Below are positions 59,804 through 64,000 of a DNA stretch of 64,000 nucleotides, in pieces. Source of the stretch: Streptomyces halobius. GTDB taxonomy: Bacteria > Actinomycetota > Actinomycetes > Streptomycetales > Streptomycetaceae. The stretch's first letter is position 1. Each line of letters starts with the position of its first letter. The translations under genes were made by a program, and so were the position numbers. Under the pieces are notes generated by a model. That model did no database searches and was not told the origin of the DNA. It saw only the letters and a program-made list of their open reading frames with translations. The stretch spans positions 806,001 through 870,000 of the forward strand of contig NZ_CP086322.1 in the NCBI RefSeq assembly GCF_023277745.1, given 5' to 3'.

Positions 59804-61543
59804 ATGGCACAGCACAAGGAACTGGGAACGGGACCCGCGGGCCGCCCGCGCGCGACCAAGGAGCTTCCGGTGGACGACGATCGGCAGCAGGCGGACGAGC
59901 CTCAGGGCAACGCGTACGCCTACTGGGACTCGCGTTCGGACGAGCCGATCGACGCCGAGGTGATCGACGAGCCCGGACCGGAGGACACAGACGGTTCGCG
60001 CGCCTGGCGCGAACGGCTCCGGGACCGTGCCCGCGGGTTCTTCGGCGCGAAGACCCAGGAGCGGATGGCCGGCCGCGAGCGCGTGCACTGGATCGACGTC
60101 GACCGGGCCGAGGACGAGACCGAGGGCCTGGACCAGCGCGAGCAACTGCTCAAGCTCCGGGCGGAGACGCGGCTGGCCGGCGAGAAGTACATGGCCTCGC
60201 TGCGGGACTCGAAGCTGCTGGTGCCCGGCTTCAACGACGAGGAGCGGACGCAGGAGCTCGGCGTCATGCACCACGTCTACATGCAGATGATGATGCAGTC
60301 GTGTCTCAAGCCGCTCTCGCGCGGAGTGAATGCCAACTCGATCATCCAGGCCGCCGGCATGGTGATGACGATGCGGATGCTCGCCCCGGACTTCAAGAAG
60401 GAGATGGACAGCTACCTCCAGCCACTCAAGGACAAGATCCAGGAGCGCATCGACACCAGGACCCGCGGCATGATCGCCTCTGCCGAGAGCGGCATCACGC
60501 ACCGGCAGAGGATCTTCAAGGACGTGCCGAGCGACGCCCGGCGCGAGCGCCTCATCGGCAGCACCGATCCGCGTGACCACCTGACGAAGAAGTGGCGCAA
60601 GCGCTTCGACGCCATGCAGCACCGTGAGCGCGGCCACCGGGAGATGTTCACTCCGGACTCGGCAGCCATGACCGAGGTCGCGCTCATGGAGAACGCCTTC
60701 TGGAAGATGCGTGAGCCGGACGCGGACGCCGGCCTGATCCGCGACAGCTACCGGGCGATGCGCAAGCGGCTGCACGAGCAGATGAGTGAAGACGGCCTGG
60801 AGCGCCAGGAGGTCGTCCAGCGCGCGCGAATGATCATCGGCGAGCGGATGGAGTACGAGCCCGAGCTGCGCACGATGTTCAACGGCGTGGCCCACGGCCG
60901 GATCGTCAAGGCCCCTGCGCACGAGGAGCGGATCGCGGGCTCGGGCAGAGTCCGCACGGTTTGGAGTGGTGAGTTCGACGACCAGCTGGGCCAGCGTCTG
61001 CCTGAGGACGGGATGTTCACGCTGCGCCGGCCCATGGACGCGGACGCCCACCAGGTTCAGCTCGCCGAGACGATGAAGACCTCGATGCTCGACGCGCTGG
61101 GCCGCGGAGATCAGGAGGGCTACGGGGGCAACATGCTGGGCTACCTGGTCGGCTTCGCGGCGCAGAAGCAGGGCTTGGACACCAGCGGGCTGTCTGACAT
61201 GCTCCAGCACCGCCTGGACCAGTCCGAGGTGATGATCGCGAGCATGGACATCGACGGTCTTTCGCCCGAGGAGCAGCAGCGGGTCTATTCCAACGCCTAC
61301 GTCGACGCGATGGAGGCGGTGAACGAGAAGTACCCGGATCTCGAGGCCGAGCTGAAGCGGAGCCTCGGGGAGAACTGGCAGCAGACGCTGCAGACGGCGG
61401 TCGACGACCCGGGTGTCTTCTTCGAGGAGCAGCGGCTCAAGCCGCGGTCGCGCCCTACAGGGCCGTCGTCCGAGCGGGAGGCCGGCCCGCAGAACGAGAG
61501 CCCGAACGCTGAGGCCGATGCCGAGGACTACCAGCCCGCCTGA
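59804..61543 (+). CDS. Unknown helical protein, partner of the RNA polymerase-like protein
   Basis: 579 residues from ATG 59804, one base after the polymerase stop, so translation is coupled. The N-terminal 70 residues are acidic and disordered (DEPIDAEVIDEPGPEDTDGS). The rest is mainly helical and rich in Met, Arg and Glu, for example VYMQMMMQSCLKPLSRGVNA and AAGMVMTMRMLAPDFKKEMD. No catalytic motif or membrane helix was seen. Tight coupling suggests a stoichiometric partner such as a template loader or specificity factor, but that is inference. Confidence 0.75.
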   Translation: MAQHKELGTGPAGRPRATKELPVDDDRQQADEPQGNAYAYWDSRSDEPIDAEVIDEPGPEDTDGSRAWRERLRDRARGFFGAKTQERMAGRERVHWIDVDRAEDETEGLDQREQLLKLRAETRLAGEKYMASLRDSKLLVPGFNDEERTQELGVMHHVYMQMMMQSCLKPLSRGVNANSIIQAAGMVMTMRMLAPDFKKEMDSYLQPLKDKIQERIDTRTRGMIASAESGITHRQRIFKDVPSDARRERLIGSTDPRDHLTKKWRKRFDAMQHRERGHREMFTPDSAAMTEVALMENAFWKMREPDADAGLIRDSYRAMRKRLHEQMSEDGLERQEVVQRARMIIGERMEYEPELRTMFNGVAHGRIVKAPAHEERIAGSGRVRTVWSGEFDDQLGQRLPEDGMFTLRRPMDADAHQVQLAETMKTSMLDALGRGDQEGYGGNMLGYLVGFAAQKQGLDTSGLSDMLQHRLDQSEVMIASMDIDGLSPEEQQRVYSNAYVDAMEAVNEKYPDLEAELKRSLGENWQQTLQTAVDDPGVFFEEQRLKPRSRPTGPSSEREAGPQNESPNAEADAEDYQPA

Positions 61544-61584
61544 GGGCGATCCGAGAACACGAACAAGGAGCAGGAGGAAGGGTC

Positions 61585-61950
61585 ATGAGCCAGGAACAGA
61601 ATGAGGGACAGCAGACCAGGTTCGGATCGCGTTTCGCGCAGATGTTCGGCTATGTCACGCCGGAGGACAGGAGCCGATGGGAGCAGATGCGGGCGCAGAA
61701 CAAGCCGAACGTCAACGCGATCAAGCAGGGCACGAAGTCATTGCTGGGCTCGATGATGGAGTTCGGGGAGCGCAACATCGGCGCGAAGCTCGATGCGGCC
61801 CACCGTGTGGCGGCGCAGCAGCGGTTCGAGGAGTCCCACGACAAAGTCGTGAACCAGCGCCGCGATCCGAACACGCGGAACATCATCGAGTCGGTCGGCT
61901 ACGAGCCCAAGGACGACCGGGAGGAGATCGAGCCGGATCTGGAGCTCTAG
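61585..61950 (+). CDS. Small unknown protein of the polymerase operon
   Basis: 121 residues after an AGGAGGAAGG site. Sequence is polar: QQTRFGSRFAQMFGYVTPED, KQGTKSLLGSMMEFGERNIG, ending in acidic DREEIEPDLEL. No family recognised. It lies 41 bp after the preceding gene and is probably co-transcribed. Confidence 0.7.
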   Translation: MSQEQNEGQQTRFGSRFAQMFGYVTPEDRSRWEQMRAQNKPNVNAIKQGTKSLLGSMMEFGERNIGAKLDAAHRVAAQQRFEESHDKVVNQRRDPNTRNIIESVGYEPKDDREEIEPDLEL

Positions 61951-62017
61951 CCGAATGGGCCACGACAAGCGTAGCGAGAGGCACTCGATAAGCCCGCCCC
62001 TCCTTCTAGACTGGCGA

Positions 62018-62045
62018 CTATCTTCGATAGACTGGTTTCTAAGCG
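62018..62045 (+). promoter_or_regulatory. Palindrome before the HU-like gene
   Basis: CTATC-TTC-GATAG (62018-62030) followed by an AT-rich stretch. It shares the GATAG element with the other module promoters. Confidence 0.45.
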
Positions 62046-62083
62046 AAACCGCGGCATGAAGGCCGACAGGACAGGGTGTGGGT

Positions 62084-62467
62084 ATGGAGACGACGACGAA
62101 TTCGCGTGTCAGTAAGCGCGAGTTCATCTCTCGGGTCGCGACTCGCAGCGGGTTGCCGGTCCGAGTGGTGAACAAGGTGTACGAGTCGTTGCTCGGTGAA
62201 CTCACGGGCGCGGTCAGCTGTGGGGAGACGGTCGTGCTCACGAGCTTCGGCCGCTTCTACCGACAGGATCACAAGGGCCACAAGGTGCGCTTCGGTAAGA
62301 GCGACGTCGACGACTACGTGGTGCTGAAGTTCTCCGCGTCGAGCAGCTTCAACCGCCGGCTCGGGGGCAACGAGGATGAGATCTCACCGGAGACCTACGG
62401 GATGATCGAGGATGCCGACGAGTTCGAGAACGCTATTGAGGATCGTGAGCTGCGAGCCACGTCGTAG
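62084..62467 (+). CDS. HU/IHF-family DNA-binding protein
   Basis: 127 residues from ATG 62084. HU fold: SKREFISRVATRSGLPVRVV, NKVYESLLGELTGAVSCGET, VVLTSFGRFYRQDHKGHKVR (the strands leading to the DNA-binding arm), then YVVLKFSASSSFNRRL. The tail is acidic and specific to this protein. It probably bends module DNA for transcription, replication or transfer. It has its own promoter region and is followed by a bidirectional terminator. Confidence 0.82.
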   Translation: METTTNSRVSKREFISRVATRSGLPVRVVNKVYESLLGELTGAVSCGETVVLTSFGRFYRQDHKGHKVRFGKSDVDDYVVLKFSASSSFNRRLGGNEDEISPETYGMIEDADEFENAIEDRELRATS

Positions 62468-62484
62468 GCAACGAGGAGCCAGCG

Positions 62485-62530
62485 CAAAAGAGAACCCCCG
62501 CGATGCACAGGCATCGCGGGGGTTCTTTCG
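62485..62530. terminator. Bidirectional intrinsic terminator
   Basis: GAACCCCCGCGATGC-ACAG-GCATCGCGGGGGTTC with AAAAGA before and TTTCG after. It serves the HU-like gene and the convergent small membrane genes. Confidence 0.9.
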
Positions 62531-62556
62531 TGGTGAGACGAGCCCAGTTGCGAGGC

Positions 62557-62799
62557 TCAGCCGTCGGCGATTGCGAAGATCAGCACGAGCACGATGACCG
62601 GGACGAAGAGCACGCCGGCTCCGGTGAGAAGGTGCTCCCACCCCAGCGGCGAGTTGATCCACTCCATGAAGTCGTTCCACAGGCCGGCGACGGTGTCTGC
62701 GATCGAGCCGAAGAAGCCGGTGACCCATCCGATGATGGCTGCCAGGCTGACGCCGCCGATCAGGCTGAGGGCGATGATGAGGCGGGCGCTCTTGAACAT
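62557..62799 (-). CDS. Small two-helix membrane protein
   Basis: 80 residues. Helices LIIALSLIGGVSLAAIIGWV and LLTGAGVLFVPVIVLVLIFA flank a Trp-rich loop (WNDFMEWINSPLGWEH). It lies 11 bp after the other small membrane gene. Pairs of small membrane proteins are common in transfer modules, but no family is recognised. Confidence 0.7.
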   Translation of the reverse strand: MFKSARLIIALSLIGGVSLAAIIGWVTGFFGSIADTVAGLWNDFMEWINSPLGWEHLLTGAGVLFVPVIVLVLIFAIADG

Positions 62800-62810
62800 G
62801 GTGCCCCGCC

Positions 62811-63062
62811 CTACTTCCGGTCCTCGAAGAGCAGGTAGTACAGCCCGATGTGCGGGATGACGAGGGCCGCCAGCGCGATCCAGGCCCGACCTGGGTCCTC
62901 GACCACCCAGCCGATGAAGTCCTTGACGGGTCCGACGTAGGCCAGCACGGGGGCGAGCACCTCAGTGCGGAAGATGACGTGGAAGATTCCGTAGGCCATG
63001 CCGAGGGCGATCGCCAGTCCGGTGCCGCGCCGTAGGAAGAGGGCGGAACGAGGACTGATCAC
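62811..63062 (-). CDS. Small two-helix membrane protein
   Basis: 83 residues from GTG 63062; the ribosome site is weak. Helices GTGLAIALGMAYGIFHVIF and IALAALVIPHIGLYYLLF are separated by VGPVKDFIGWVVEDPGR. It is the first of two leftward genes; a promoter is likely in the AT-rich stretch near 63150-63190. Confidence 0.7.
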   Translation of the reverse strand: MISPRSALFLRRGTGLAIALGMAYGIFHVIFRTEVLAPVLAYVGPVKDFIGWVVEDPGRAWIALAALVIPHIGLYYLLFEDRK

Positions 63063-63227
63063 CGGCGGCGTCCCGCGATTGTGCTGGACTGGGGTTCGGC
63101 ATCTAGAGCTGCCGCCTGGGTCACTGGCTCGTAGTCGTACATCGTCACCATCTCGCTCTTATCAAATCACCATTGCTTCCATTCTATGAGAAGCCCTCAA
63201 TGATGAACAGAATAGCGGGATTACAGG

Positions 63228-63400
63228 TCACTCGAACTGGAGGTCAGGCTCATTCGCGGATGGCGTGCCGAAGCTGCTGATCGAGCGCTGTCGGGGTCGT
63301 GAGGGACTCGCGATCGGCTCGCGCTGCGCGGCCAGCTCGGCGAGAGTGAAGCCCACGGGGCGACCGAGGCGCTGGCCGGCCATGTAGGGCGTGTATCGAA
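63228..63400 (-). pseudogene. C-terminal remnant of a gene cut by the IS
   Basis: The frame YMAGQRLGRPVGFTLAELAA then QREPIASPSRPRQRSISSFG ends at a stop at 63228. Its upstream part is replaced by IS DNA at about 63400. The family is unknown. Confidence 0.45.
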
Positions 63401-63432
63401 AGTGGATCTTGAGCGTGGAATGATCTTGGCTT

Positions 63433-64000
63433 ATGGCACGTGGAGATCTGACGGATGCACAGTGGGCTCGGCTGGAGCCGCTGTTGCCCAAGCGCAAGAA
63501 GCCGGGCCGGCCGCCGATATGGACCCGGCGGCAGCTGATCGACGGCATACGGTGGCGGACCCAAGCCGGGACGCCGTGGCGGGACATCCCGGAACAGTAC
63601 GGGCCCTGGGGGCGGGTGTACGACCTGTTCCGCCGCTGGCAGCTAGATGGCACCTGGCAGCGGATCTTCACCGCGTTGCAGGCCCAGGCGGACGCCAAGG
63701 AACTCATCACCTGGGACCTCAACATCGACTCCACCGTCTGCCGGGCCCACCAGCACGCCGCCGGGGCGCGGAAAAGGGGGACTTGCAAAAGGAACCGCCC
63801 GGCGGTATCACCGTCGAGCCGGACGACCACGGTCTCGGACACTCGCGAGGGGGCCTGACCACCAAGCTGCACCTGGCCGTCGAACAGGGACAGAAGCCCA
63901 TGTCGATCGTGATCACCGCCGGGCAGCGCGGCGACTCCCCGCAGTTCGAGCCCGTCCTGAAGAAGGTCCGTGTCGTCCGCCTGGGTTCCGGTCGTCCGCG
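63433..64000 (+). CDS. IS5-family transposase, two frames, runs off right edge
   Basis: The first frame (63433 to about 63790) carries LTDAQWARLEPLLPKRKKPG, TPWRDIPEQYGPWGRVYDLF and the first catalytic Asp in LNIDSTVCRAHQHAAGA. After A-runs near 63772 and 63786 the -1 frame continues with LGHSRGGLTTKLHLAVEQGQ and ITAGQRGDSPQFEPVL to the edge. A -1 shift would join them, as in the element at 10745. The two elements are related but not the same. The left IS end is probably about 63400. Confidence 0.85.

Noticed and set aside
57037..59859. A 940-codon minus-strand frame opposite the RNA polymerase-like gene
   Set aside because: Shadow of the polymerase frame; no motif or ribosome site.
1..64000. 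CRISPR arrays, rRNA and tRNA genes
   Set aside because: No regularly spaced identical repeats with unique spacers, and no tRNA cloverleaf or rRNA sequence, were recognised by eye.

Overview
The window is high-GC actinomycete DNA, most like Streptomyces in its left two thirds, and almost all of it is accessory. It is a mosaic of mobile-element ends, metal-resistance operons, decaying genes and a large plasmid/ICE-type module. No rRNA, tRNA or CRISPR array was seen.

Layout. (1) 3-1483: the end of a tyrosine recombinase plus a small TnpC-like coiled-coil partner. (2) 1718-5448: a chromate operon (ChrB split into two genes, a small membrane protein, an LppY/LpqO-type lipoprotein) with divergent ChrA. 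(3) 5449-14570: three same-orientation copies of one Tn7-like (TnsA-type) transposon end at about 5.5, 9.5 and 14.5 kb. Two keep broken tnsA remnants. Between the ends lie a divergent pair of IucA/IucC siderophore synthetases, a broken SF2 helicase, an IS5-family element with a passenger gene, and an unfamiliar repeat protein. (4) 14560-17860: a glycosyltransferase, another IS5-family transposase and two broken genes. (5) 17970-24663: a frameshifted methyltransferase, an L,D-transpeptidase, a TlpA-ResB-CcsB cytochrome c maturation set with frameshifts, and an acyltransferase. (6) 25024-34151: a copper-type island with Lgt, a Met-rich secreted protein, a CsoR-family repressor, an HMA protein, a P1B ATPase with a cupredoxin domain, and a two-component system. 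(7) 34570-39974: a mercury locus, merB-merA divergent from an ArsR-type regulator with transport and thiol-redox genes, several damaged. (8) 40075-41019: a phthalate-dioxygenase-reductase-like protein.

(9) 41.4-63.1 kb is a different kind of DNA, with long intact genes, clean hairpin terminators and AT-rich promoter gaps. It encodes a ClpA/B-like double AAA+ ATPase with two inteins (one in each P-loop), a coiled-coil membrane protein, a VirD4/TraG-type coupling ATPase with a third intein, and an 1849-residue single-chain RNA polymerase-like protein. The last carries an RpoB-like barrel motif (GDKISDLHGNKG) and an RpoC-like catalytic motif (DFDGD). Further genes are two unknown proteins, an HU-like protein and two small membrane proteins. 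All three inteins show the Trp/Cys/Thr signature of class 3 inteins. This module is the most interesting part of the window: a plausible plasmid or ICE system joining DNA/protein transfer, an AAA+ unfoldase and its own two-barrel RNA polymerase. (10) An IS5-family element runs off the right edge and has truncated a leftward gene.

Single-base frameshifts cluster in regions 3, 4, 5 and 7. The 42-63 kb module and the copper operon show none, which suggests real decay of old modules, although base-calling errors in C/G runs cannot be excluded without reads.
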